A stretch of DNA of 64,000 nt from Bin18 sp965200355. GTDB taxonomy: Bacteria; Desulfobacterota; Binatia; Bin18. Shown here in pieces: positions 49,074 through 56,535 of the stretch. Location: positions 1,488,001-1,552,000 of the forward strand of contig OZ241351.1 of the NCBI GenBank assembly GCA_965200355.1, read 5' to 3'. The notes below the pieces were generated by a model. That model did no database searches and had not been told where the DNA came from. It worked only from the letters and a program-made list of their open reading frames with translations. The stretch's first letter is position 1. Every line of letters starts with the position of its first letter. The position numbers and the translations under genes were made by a program.

Positions 49074-49960
49074 TTATTTATCCAGCAGGACTTCCTGGCG
49101 GTCAGCGCCCCGAAAAACCCGCACCCGTACCGGGTCGGGGGTCGGAGGTTCCGTGGCCGGCGGCGGGAGGAGCCGGTTGAGACCGACCGGGGCGCGCCAG
49201 CCTCCGTCGTCGGCTTGGCCGAGCGGACGCAAGGCGAGGGCCAGGCTGCCTCGGGTGCTGGCCAGCACGAGTTGGTCGGCCTCTGGCGGGCGCACTTCAA
49301 GGGTCACGGTATTGCCGCCGGCCTGGGGGGTGCCCTCTCGGTCGGTGTAGGTGACGCTCTCGATGCGCCGCCCCACGGCGACTACGCGAATATCCTCAAG
49401 CACGGTTCGGCTGAAAGAGTTGAGCTGGCTGGGGTCATCTGATGAGACCTGCATGGTGAAAATGACATCAACCCGGTCTCCCGGCGAATCATCCCGGCGT
49501 GGCTCATTTCCTGATCGACGGTGATGGTCAGCGCCCGGCGGTCGGGCAGCAGCACCGCGGCCAGGAAGCCGTCTTCACCCGGCCGAATAAGACCGGCGTC
49601 TGTCAGCGGCATCCCGGCCAGTAGCGGGACGCGGGTCACGGTGCCGATGGCTGAGGGCGGTTCCTGCTCCTGTCCGGTCTCGGGCGGTTCCCGGCGCATA
49701 TGGCTGGACAACACATTCTGGCCTCCAGCGGTACATAGGTGAGGTCGCTCGCCGTGAGCAGGGTCCCGGCCGGCATGTCGCGGCCAACAGCCAAGACCTC
49801 AACCAGGGGGATGATTGGTTCGGGCGGCGGGGCCACGGCCGGCTCCAGCGTCCCGGCCTCCTCTTCTTCGCTCGGGCTGAAATACAGCCACATGCTGACT
49901 GACAGGGCAATGGCCGCGGGGATAATCCCCAGCAAAAATCAGGGTTCGATATCTGCGCAT
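49074..49960 (-). pseudogene. cpaB: CpaB/RcpC pilus assembly protein, multiple frameshifts
   Basis: Homology runs from ATG 49960 (MRRYRTLI) to the TAA at 49074-49076 but changes frame three times: one extra T near 49940 (before LLGIIPAAIALSVSMWLYF, the membrane anchor), a missing C near 49723 (before NVLSSHMRREP), and a missing C near 49485 (before GDRVDVIFTMQVS). The domains seen are the TM anchor, the SAF domain (VLAVGRDMPAGTLLTASDLTYVPLEA) and the RcpC domain (RALTITVDQE; VEVRPPEADQ-like LEVRPPEADQLVLA). Each shift lies in a 2-4-base homopolymer. The protein normally lies in the periplasm with the secretin. It sits between cpaA and a 57-residue gene. Confidence 0.75.
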
Positions 49961-49966
49961 ACGCGC

Positions 49967-50419
49967 TCACTCCGTCAGACGGGCAGGGCACGCACGGCCA
50001 GGAGCACAATCGCCGGGGGGGCAATGGCGACCGCAAAGGGCAGGTTGGCGCGCAGCCGGCGGGTGGGCGAACGGCAGCAGGGCAAACAGGGCGAGGCTGA
50101 GGCTGAGCAGCCCCAGACTAATCAGGAAGAGCGTCAGCTCATGCGGCCCGACCCATAAGCCGGCGACGGCCATGAGCTTGCCGTCGCCCCCGCCAAGCCC
50201 CCCGAAGACGAACAGGCCAAACCCGATGAGCAGCAGGACCGTCCCCACAGCGATATGGGTCCACACCGCGGCTCGATGACCAATGGCCAGGGTGTAGACG
50301 ACGAACAGGAGCAGCAGGGTGAGGGGAATGCCGTCTGGAATCCAGCGTCCGGTCAGGTCAGAAACAACCGCGGCGGCGAAGAGTGCACAGCGGGCCAGCA
50401 GCAACGCAGACTCAAGCAC
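49967..50419 (-). CDS. cpaA: CpaA/TadV prepilin peptidase, C-terminus frameshifted
   Basis: GTG start at 50419 with AAGGAAG upstream. The A24 aspartyl protease sites are present: SDLTGRWIPDGI (first Asp) and GGGDGKLMA (second Asp, GxGD-type). Four or five membrane helices. After LALFALLPF the frame changes; a shift near 50067 would give the natural end RRLRANLPFAVAIAPPAIVLL, stopping at 49975-49977. The enzyme cleaves and matures Flp pilins. No flp pilin gene is seen in the window. cpaA lies just behind the TetR gene. Confidence 0.82.
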   Translation of the reverse strand: MLESALLLARCALFAAAVVSDLTGRWIPDGIPLTLLLLFVVYTLAIGHRAAVWTHIAVGTVLLLIGFGLFVFGGLGGGDGKLMAVAGLWVGPHELTLFLISLGLLSLSLALFALLPFAHPPAARQPALCGRHCPPGDCAPGRACPARLTE

Positions 50420-50440
50420 GGCGGTCTTCCTTGCGTCCTG

Positions 50441-51088
50441 TCACTGGAGCGTGCCGGAACCGCTCTGCCCGCCGGTATAAGCGGCCGGCACGCGGACCCG
50501 GAGTCCGGCCACCAGGCGAACCAGCAGGGTGACGGTTTCCTCCCGGGCTACAGAGATGTCATCGGCATTGGCGATATACACCCCGGCCTCGAAAAACGTT
50601 CCCCACAGCAGGTAGGCCAGCGGGTCAATCGGCATCCGTTCAACCAGGCCCCGGTCCATGAGCTGCCCGATGATCTTTCGTAAGAGGGCCAGTCCCGGCC
50701 CGCTTCTTTGGACGACGAACCAGCCCAGCACGGATGGGCCATCCGTGTGGATAATGCGCTGGGCACTCGGGGTTAATGCGGCTTCAATAGAGGCGTGGCA
50801 GCCGACGATCACCTGCTGCCACAAATCCGCCCCGGCGTCTTCCGCCTCCTGCATTTTTTTCCTGATGAAGTGGACGGAATCGGCCCGCACCTCCTCGAAA
50901 ACCGCGGCGAAGAGGCCGGCTTTCTCATCATAGTGATAATACAGCGCGCCTCTTGTCACCCCGGAGCGGCGGACAATTTCTTCGGTCGAGGTGCCGGCAT
51001 ACCCGTTCTGGGTGAACAGCTCCCGGGCGGTCTTCAGCAAGATGCGCTTGGTTTTTTGAGACTGCTCGGCTTTCGACACCCTCGCCAT
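50441..51088 (-). CDS. TetR/AcrR-family transcriptional regulator
   Basis: 215 residues, RBS GAGAGGGA. The N-terminal HTH is classic: ILLKTARELFTQNGYAGTS, TEEIVRRSGVTRGALYYHY (recognition helix) and DEKAGLFAAVFEEV. The C-terminal ligand domain is helical (LLRKIIGQLMDRGLVERM) and ends in a Gly/Ser tail. It is 21 bases upstream of cpaA on the same strand, so it may be co-transcribed with cpaA-cpaB. Whether it regulates the pilus genes is not shown. Confidence 0.9.
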   Translation of the reverse strand: MARVSKAEQSQKTKRILLKTARELFTQNGYAGTSTEEIVRRSGVTRGALYYHYDEKAGLFAAVFEEVRADSVHFIRKKMQEAEDAGADLWQQVIVGCHASIEAALTPSAQRIIHTDGPSVLGWFVVQRSGPGLALLRKIIGQLMDRGLVERMPIDPLAYLLWGTFFEAGVYIANADDISVAREETVTLLVRLVAGLRVRVPAAYTGGQSGSGTLQ

Positions 51089-51205
51089 AATAATCCCTCT
51101 CAACCGCCGCTGTCAGAAGAGAAGTGAAGAGAAGTATAGCACGCTGTTGCTCTCACAGAAAATAAGGGTGTGTCTTTCCTGCACAGCCGGCGGTGTCCCC
51201 TCTCC

Positions 51206-51454
51206 CTACAGGATGACTTTGACACTCGGAATACGCTTGAGGCCGTTGAATATGGCCAGCCGCTCTGCTTCGTTCTTGACCTGCACGGCCAGATGAAACG
51301 AGGTGTATTTCCCCGTCCGACTGTGGCGCGATTCGCTGAACTGATAGGCGAAGGCTTCGAGCAGAGCGACGACGGCCTCCGTGATTTGGGCCGCATCAGA
51401 ACCAATGATCTTGAACGACCAGGTGCAAGGGTATGTAATTTTTGGCGAATCCAA
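51206..51454 (-). CDS. DUF493 (YbeD-like) family protein
   Basis: 82 residues from a TTG at 51454 with GAGGAGG five bases upstream. The longer frame upstream lacks a better start. YbeD pattern: LDSPKITYPCTWSFKIIG at the N-terminus, SSRHSRTGKYTSF-like ESRHSRTGKYTSFHLAV, and IPSVKVIL at the end. These are ferredoxin-fold ACT-like proteins of unknown function; in E. coli ybeD lies by lipoate genes, which are not present here. It is divergent from the VOC gene. Confidence 0.8.
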   Translation of the reverse strand: MDSPKITYPCTWSFKIIGSDAAQITEAVVALLEAFAYQFSESRHSRTGKYTSFHLAVQVKNEAERLAIFNGLKRIPSVKVIL

Positions 51455-51587
51455 GGACGCCTCCTCTTGACGGGTCCAGCCGCTCCCCGACAGGTCAGCC
51501 GAGTTCTTCTCCTTGTCGAGCGGGCTGATGTCAGCTAAAATGTTAGTCTTTATCTTTTCCACTTTTATCACACAAAGGGGGACGCAG

Positions 51588-52112
51588 ATGACACAACCGC
51601 TGTATACCGTTCGTCAGTTGGCCTATGTGGTCAAAGACATGGACGCCGCGCTCAAATACTGGGTGGACGTGCTGAAGGTCGGACCGTTTTATGTATTTGA
51701 ACACTGTCCGCTCAGAAATCAGCGCTACCGGGGCAATCCCTCGAATGTGGATGTGACCCTGGCCCTGGGCAATAGTGGCGACCTCCAGATTGAACTGATT
51801 GTGCAACATAACGACGAGCCTTCCGTCTACAAAGAGTTTCTGGACGCTGGCCGGGTTGGGGTGCATCATTTCGGCCTGATGCCCGAAGACTACAAAGCGG
51901 CCTGTGCGCAGTACCAAGCGCTGGGCCACGCGGCCGCATTTGAATGTACGGTCGGCAATGCCGAGCTGGTATATTTTGACACGGTGAGCACCATCGGTCA
52001 TTATACCGAGTTGTGGGACAATCACTCGGTGTTCAAGGATTTATTTCTGCTGGTTGAGAACGCCGCAAAAAACTGGGACGGCAAGGACCCCGTCCGACCA
52101 GGACCGTTATAG
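51588..52112 (+). CDS. VOC-superfamily (glyoxalase/methylmalonyl-CoA epimerase-like) protein
   Basis: 174 residues, RBS AAAGGGGG. Vicinal-oxygen-chelate blocks: VRQLAYVVKDMDAALKYWVD, IELIVQHND (Glu ligand), GVHHFGLMPEDY (His ligand) and LVYFDTVSTIGHYTELWD (Glu ligand). The arrangement is close to that of methylmalonyl-CoA epimerase-like and catechol dioxygenase-like VOC proteins common next to catabolic genes. Followed by an MBL-fold gene 62 bases on. Substrate unknown. Confidence 0.85.
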   Translation: MTQPLYTVRQLAYVVKDMDAALKYWVDVLKVGPFYVFEHCPLRNQRYRGNPSNVDVTLALGNSGDLQIELIVQHNDEPSVYKEFLDAGRVGVHHFGLMPEDYKAACAQYQALGHAAAFECTVGNAELVYFDTVSTIGHYTELWDNHSVFKDLFLLVENAAKNWDGKDPVRPGPL

Positions 52113-52174
52113 GGAAGAAGGCCCAACACCAGGCAACAAAAACACCCCAACAATGCAGCGAACAGGAGGACATC

Positions 52175-53062
52175 ATGCATTGGCAGATAGGTGATACCAA
52201 AATCACCAAGGTTGAGGAGATCGTGTATCCAGAGTTTTCGGATGTGCTGCCGACCGCCACCCCCGAGGTGGTGAAACAGGTTGAGTGGCTCTTTCCCCAC
52301 TTTGTCACGCCCGAAGGAGCGCTCTCGCTGAGCATTCATACGCTGATTGTGGACACGCCGGGTGCGACCGTGATGGTGGACACCTGCATCGGCAATGACC
52401 GCAACCGCGCCCCTATGGACATTATGAGCAATCTGTCCACCTCATTCCTGGACGACATGAAGGCGGCCGGTTACGACCCGGACGGCATTGACTATGTGAT
52501 GTGCACCCACCTGCATCTCGACCATGTGGGCTGGAACACGCAGCTGGTTGACGGCAAATGGGTGCCGACCTTTCCGAATGCGTCTTATCTCATGGATCAG
52601 AAAGAGCTGGAGGTGTTTGGCAACATTGACGACGACACGATTGCCAGCCTGCCAGCCGATGCGGTGGACTTCTTCACTATTCAACGCCGCGTGTTTGAGG
52701 ACTCCATGCAGCCGGTCTTTGACGCCGGTCTGGCCAAGTCGATTGACGCGCCGACGACGATTTGCGAAGGCGTCCGGCTGATTCCGACGCCGGGCCACAC
52801 CCCCGGCCACTGCTCGGTTGTGGTGGAATCCAACGGCGAGGCGGCCATGATTACGGGCGACTTCATTCACCACCCGATTCAGTTCCACGACCCGAATATC
52901 TGCACCCCGTTCGATATCGATAACAATATGGCCCTGGCGACCCGCTGGCGAACCTTTGAGCAGTTTGCCGATACGCCGACGCTGATTATCGGCACCCATT
53001 TTGCCGGGCCGACCGCCGGCAAGCTGGTGCGAGACGGTGCCGGCTATCGTCTCGACGTTTGA
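52175..53062 (+). CDS. MBL-fold metallo-hydrolase
   Basis: 295 residues, RBS AGGAGG. Zinc ligands: H112, H114, D116 and H117 in THLHLDHVGW, H in TPGHTPGHCS, D in ITGDFIHHP and H in GTHFAGPT. The architecture is that of AHL-lactonase/organophosphate hydrolase-type enzymes (N-acyl homoserine lactonase, phosphodiesterase-like). No signal peptide. It may act on a lactone or ester. Co-directional with the VOC gene, and followed by a hairpin that may terminate the transcript. Confidence 0.9.
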   Translation: MHWQIGDTKITKVEEIVYPEFSDVLPTATPEVVKQVEWLFPHFVTPEGALSLSIHTLIVDTPGATVMVDTCIGNDRNRAPMDIMSNLSTSFLDDMKAAGYDPDGIDYVMCTHLHLDHVGWNTQLVDGKWVPTFPNASYLMDQKELEVFGNIDDDTIASLPADAVDFFTIQRRVFEDSMQPVFDAGLAKSIDAPTTICEGVRLIPTPGHTPGHCSVVVESNGEAAMITGDFIHHPIQFHDPNICTPFDIDNNMALATRWRTFEQFADTPTLIIGTHFAGPTAGKLVRDGAGYRLDV

Positions 53063-53094
53063 TCGGGATGAGAGGATGGGAGCAGGATAGGCGG

Positions 53095-53114
53095 GAGGGT
53101 CCGGGAGGACCCTC
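53095..53114 (+). terminator. Possible terminator after the MBL gene
   Basis: GAGGGTCC (53095-53102), loop GGGA, GGACCCTC (53107-53114), followed by TTGCTGTTTG. Perfect 8-bp stem, but the T-run is interrupted. It could also serve the convergent class II aldolase gene. Confidence 0.5.
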
Positions 53115-53161
53115 TTGCTGTTTGAGCGGCTGACTTTTGGCGGTACGTCTCAGGAGGGCGC

Positions 53162-53899
53162 TTATTCCAGGAAGGCCGGGTCTTCACGCTTCAGGATGCG
53201 CTTGATGGCTTCCAGATGGAGGCTGGCTTGCTGGCGTTCTGTTTCAAGCTGCGCGCGCGTCTGACGACACACCTGGGCGGGAATCTGTTTGCGTGGTAGG
53301 CCGGTTGAGTGGGCCAATATCTGAATCGTGCAGGCGCGCTCCAGATAGTATAAATCGTCAAACGCGGTTGCTACGTCTGGCCCGGTCACGAGCACCCCGT
53401 GGTTGGCGAGAAAGACCACCTTCCCGTCGGCCAGCTTTTCCCTGAGCCGCCGTCCTTCCGCTTCGTCCAAGGCCAGACCGTTATACGCCTCCTCGTAGGC
53501 AACCCGCTGATAAAAACGTAGCGCATTCTGACTGATCCATTCGAGACGCCCGCCGTCAATGGCGCATAGAGCGGTCGCATAGGGCATATGGGTATGCAGC
53601 ACGCAGCGGGCAGACGGGTTGTCAAGATGAATCTGGGAGTGAATGAAAAAGGCCGTGGGCTCGACCTGCCATTTGCCTTCGAGCACGTTTCCAGCCGGGT
53701 CAACAACGAGCAGGTCGCTCGTCCGCAACTCAGCCCAATGCCGGCCCTGCGGATTGATGAGAAACCGGTCGGTCGTACCGGGAACGACCACGCTGAAGTG
53801 ATTGCAGATGCCCTCACTCAGGCCGAGCCGGTCTGCCCAGCGCAGGATGGCGGTGAGATCAATGCGGGCTTGCCGAAAGGCTTCGTTGTGCGTCTCCAT
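53162..53899 (-). CDS. Class II aldolase/adducin family protein
   Basis: 245 residues, RBS CGGAGGAAG. Zinc ligands H-x-H in VLHTHMPYATAL and H in FLANHGVLVTG; substrate-binding SEGICNHFSV near residue 28 corresponds to the GNxS region of fuculose/rhamnulose phosphate aldolases. Members cleave sugar-phosphates or act as decarboxylases of hydroxy acids. It is convergent with the MBL gene and divergent from the broken VapBC locus. The longer family shape (about 245 residues) favours a decarboxylase/aldolase of an aromatic or small acid; this is uncertain. Confidence 0.86.
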   Translation of the reverse strand: METHNEAFRQARIDLTAILRWADRLGLSEGICNHFSVVVPGTTDRFLINPQGRHWAELRTSDLLVVDPAGNVLEGKWQVEPTAFFIHSQIHLDNPSARCVLHTHMPYATALCAIDGGRLEWISQNALRFYQRVAYEEAYNGLALDEAEGRRLREKLADGKVVFLANHGVLVTGPDVATAFDDLYYLERACTIQILAHSTGLPRKQIPAQVCRQTRAQLETERQQASLHLEAIKRILKREDPAFLE

Positions 53900-54051
53900 G
53901 CTTCCTCCGTGTTGCCGGCGGCCAACTCAGATGCTAGCACCTTGCAGTCATGGCGGTGCTAACGATTCGGAATCTTTCACCGGGGATCATTCAATCTATA
54001 AAACTGCTCGCACAACGCAACCATCGTTCTATGGAGTAAGAAGTCCGCGCT

Positions 54052-54177
54052 ATGCTTGAACGCTACGTTGGAGACCGGCTTGCGGCAAGCGAGCAGATTC
54101 AGCGTTCGTGGGATACTCACCGTCGCTCACCGTCGGCCCGGGACATTGATGCCTGGATACAAGAAGAGCGGCGGTGA
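54052..54177 (+). CDS. Short antitoxin-like protein preceding a broken vapC
   Basis: 41 residues: LERYVGDRLAASEQIQRSW, then SARDIDAWIQEERR. The stop overlaps the vapC GTG (GTGA), the usual antitoxin-toxin coupling. The C-terminal RDIDAWI block resembles VapB/ParD-type antitoxins that precede PIN toxins. No DNA-binding domain is present, so it may be truncated or a toxin-binding fragment only. Confidence 0.45.
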   Translation: MLERYVGDRLAASEQIQRSWDTHRRSPSARDIDAWIQEERR

Positions 54178-54459
54178 GAGTCGTCGTAGATACCAACGTC
54201 ATTGCCTATTTTCTCCTCGGCACCCAGCCTCCAGAAGCTCGATTTGGCAGTCATGCTGGGGATACGCACTGTGCCAGTCCAAAGTTTATGGCACGGTGCT
54301 CTCATCCGGGCCTGTTCGGCAAATATCGCAGCCTACGATACGCTTTCTATCGAACTCGCCGAGCGGGAAGGGTGTCCCTTAGCGACCTTTGACAAGCCGT
54401 TATTGAAAGCCTTTCCAAAAATTGCAAGGAGACCCCGGTCCGTGGCCTCATCTGTGTGA
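54174..54459 (+). pseudogene. vapC: vapC PIN-domain toxin with internal deletion and frameshift
   Basis: Starts GTG 54174: VRVVVDTNVIAYFLLGTQP is the PIN start with the first catalytic Asp (D6). In a different frame the C-terminal half appears: LAVMLGIRTVPVQSLWHGAL, AAYDTLSIELAEREGCPLATFD, then KAFPKIARRP, with the later catalytic Asp residues. The roughly 60 residues that normally connect the two are missing. The toxin is therefore inactive by deletion, in line with other TA remnants in this window. Confidence 0.72.
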
Positions 54460-54613
54460 GAAATTTTCAGTTTGGGTAGAGGACGGATTTTATTCTCAGG
54501 GCCGTTGGGCTCAGTGTGACTTTTACGCCTTCAGAAAAGGATGCGGCCTGAATGGTCAGACGCTCTTTCTCTCCCCGAGTCCACAACTCGGGAAGAAAAA
54601 CGAGGCCAGGAAT

Positions 54614-55036
54614 CTACGGATCAACCCGCGCCGAGGCATAGCCGCTGACGATCTCGACCCCGTCTTGGTTGACGGTCGAGACGTCCAGATCAATGATGTG
54701 GCCGCCTTCTTCTTGACGGATGTCTTTGACTGTGGCCTTGGCGGTCAGGGAGTCGCCGGGCCAGACCTGGCGGGTAAAGCGCACGCCATATTGGGTCAGA
54801 CGGCCGTCGCCCACATAATTGGTCAACATCTTGCCGGTCATGCCCATAGACAACATGCCGTGGGCAAAAACGGACGGATAGCCGGCGACTTTGGTGACAA
54901 AAACTTCATCCGTATGCACCGGGTTATAGTCGCCCGAGGCCCCGGCGTATTGGACGAGTTGGGTGCGTTTGAGGTCTTCGACCACTTGTTCTTCGTAGAT
55001 ATCTCCGACTTTGAGGCTGCTCGCTGATAATGCCAT
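54614..55036 (-). CDS. MaoC-family enoyl-CoA hydratase, C-terminal-type subunit
   Basis: 140 residues, RBS AGGAGG. Hot-dog fold with the hydratase-2 motif: YAGASGDYNPVHTDEVFV (catalytic Asp/His) and AHGMLSMGM. These add water to enoyl-CoAs, giving (R)-3-hydroxyacyl-CoA. It forms a two-gene unit with the upstream FAS1-like dehydratase gene (10 bases apart); such pairs fold as the two halves of a double hot-dog enzyme. Probably works on acyl-CoA intermediates together with the CoA-transferase cluster nearby. Confidence 0.88.
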   Translation of the reverse strand: MALSASSLKVGDIYEEQVVEDLKRTQLVQYAGASGDYNPVHTDEVFVTKVAGYPSVFAHGMLSMGMTGKMLTNYVGDGRLTQYGVRFTRQVWPGDSLTAKATVKDIRQEEGGHIIDLDVSTVNQDGVEIVSGYASARVDP

Positions 55037-55046
55037 GTTTGTCCTC

Positions 55047-55532
55047 CTACTGGTCGACGGGCCGCTCGGTGTGGACGCCAACGCTCCGGGCGGTGACAAC
55101 CAATTCGTCGTTCTGGTCGCGGTACTCGGTGATGGTCTCCGAAAAGAGCAGCTTGCCTGACCGCTTGCCCTGTTTTTCCCATTTTTTGCCCGGTTTGACC
55201 GTGGCGGTCAGGATATCGCCCGGTTTGGGATGTCGGTGATAGACATAGTGCTGTTCGGCGTGCAGGCCGCCTCCGCCGCCCCCACTGCCTTCTTTTTTTA
55301 CGCCTGTGGGCTCTTTGCCCGAGCCGAACCACGGCTTGTCCGGGTGGGGTCGCAGAAAATAGTCGGGATCAAACTGCGCGCTCGCCTGAACAAAGGTCGG
55401 CGGGGCAATAATAGACCCAGGCTCGGTGGTCTGGGCGTACTCCTGGTCGGCATAAATCTGGTTATAGTCGCCCACGGAACGAGCAAACATCAGGATATGG
55501 CTCGCTTCAACGGGAAATTTTTCTACTGCCAT
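55047..55532 (-). CDS. FAS1-like dehydratase domain protein (MaoC N-terminal type)
   Basis: 161 residues. The N-terminal hot-dog type is seen in EASHILMFARSVGDYNQIYADQEYA and IIAPPTFVQASAQFD. The region GKEPTGVKKEGSGGGGGGLH is a Gly-rich loop, followed by EQHYVYHRHPKPGDILTATV. It lacks the full hydratase-2 Asp/His motif and would be the structural partner of the downstream subunit. Sits 21 bases from the dienelactone hydrolase gene upstream on the same strand. Confidence 0.86.
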   Translation of the reverse strand: MAVEKFPVEASHILMFARSVGDYNQIYADQEYAQTTEPGSIIAPPTFVQASAQFDPDYFLRPHPDKPWFGSGKEPTGVKKEGSGGGGGGLHAEQHYVYHRHPKPGDILTATVKPGKKWEKQGKRSGKLLFSETITEYRDQNDELVVTARSVGVHTERPVDQ

Positions 55533-55553
55533 GGGGATGTCTCCTTTGTGAGG

Positions 55554-56294
55554 CTAGTTGCTGAGATGTTCGCCATAGAACAGCAGCACGCGGTGCCACA
55601 TATCCTGGGCCGCTACCGGGCGATAGCTGTCCCGATAGTCAGCGAAAAAGGCGTGGCCGGCGTTGGGATACATGCGCATCTCATACGTCTTGCCGTGCTT
55701 GTCGAGTGCTTCTTTGAGGCGCTCGGCGTGTTCGGGCGAGGGGTTGGGGTCCTCTTCACCAAAGAGGCCAAGCAGGGGGCAGGACAAGTCTTTGACCAGA
55801 TCAATCGGCGAGGTCGGGCGGGTCGGTGGAAAATCGTCCTGAATAATAAAACCGCCGGCCGAATCGACCGCGGCATCCAGGTTGTGACTTGTGCAGCCAA
55901 ACATCAGGGTGTAGCGCCCGCCAGAACAAAAGCCGATAGCGCCCACTTTGCCGTTGGAGTCAGCCCGGCCCTTGAGATACTGGGCCGCGGCGTCCAGGTC
56001 GGCCATCGCCTGCGAGTCGGGGACGGAGAACATGACTTTGATCACAGCGTTGATATCGGTCGGGTCAGGATTGCCCTCGCGGGTATACATATCCGGTGCC
56101 AGCGCAATATAGCCTTCGCGGGCAAACCGGTCGGCCACGTCTTTGATATGATCGTTTAAGCCAAAGGCTTCCATAATGACGATTACACCGGGATGCGGGC
56201 CAGCGCTGGTGGGCTGGCTCAGGTAGGCATTGACGGGTGTATCGCCCTGGCCAGGGTAGTGCATCATACTGGACTGAACTTCTGGCGGTCTCAT
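55554..56294 (-). CDS. Dienelactone hydrolase family protein
   Basis: 246 residues, RBS AAGGAGGAG. Cys-His-Asp triad: C123 in AIGFCSGG, D182 in GEEDPNPS and H214 in NAGHAFF; E42 in IVIMEAFGLND matches the Glu that holds the Cys in the resting state. Dienelactone hydrolases open muconolactone-type rings in chloroaromatic breakdown. It is the first gene of a minus-strand unit with the MaoC pair. The triad is complete, so an active enzyme is likely. Confidence 0.9.
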   Translation of the reverse strand: MRPPEVQSSMMHYPGQGDTPVNAYLSQPTSAGPHPGVIVIMEAFGLNDHIKDVADRFAREGYIALAPDMYTREGNPDPTDINAVIKVMFSVPDSQAMADLDAAAQYLKGRADSNGKVGAIGFCSGGRYTLMFGCTSHNLDAAVDSAGGFIIQDDFPPTRPTSPIDLVKDLSCPLLGLFGEEDPNPSPEHAERLKEALDKHGKTYEMRMYPNAGHAFFADYRDSYRPVAAQDMWHRVLLFYGEHLSN

Positions 56295-56535
56295 GACGGC
56301 GCTCCTCCTTTTATGACTAGGAAAATGATTATCGGGAGCATATGTCTTACCCGGCTCGGTTTCAAGTCATCCGGGGTGTGAGGGCGAAAGGAGAGCAACG
56401 CCCCTGGCGCGCGCGGCTGTCCAGAATGAAGAAAAACATTAGGCAATTGCCTCGATGAGTGGTAGAACAGGTGGGCTGATCAATACTGAGACAGCCGTCA
56501 GCGTGGCTGACCCGCTCTGGCAAAGGAGGGAATAT

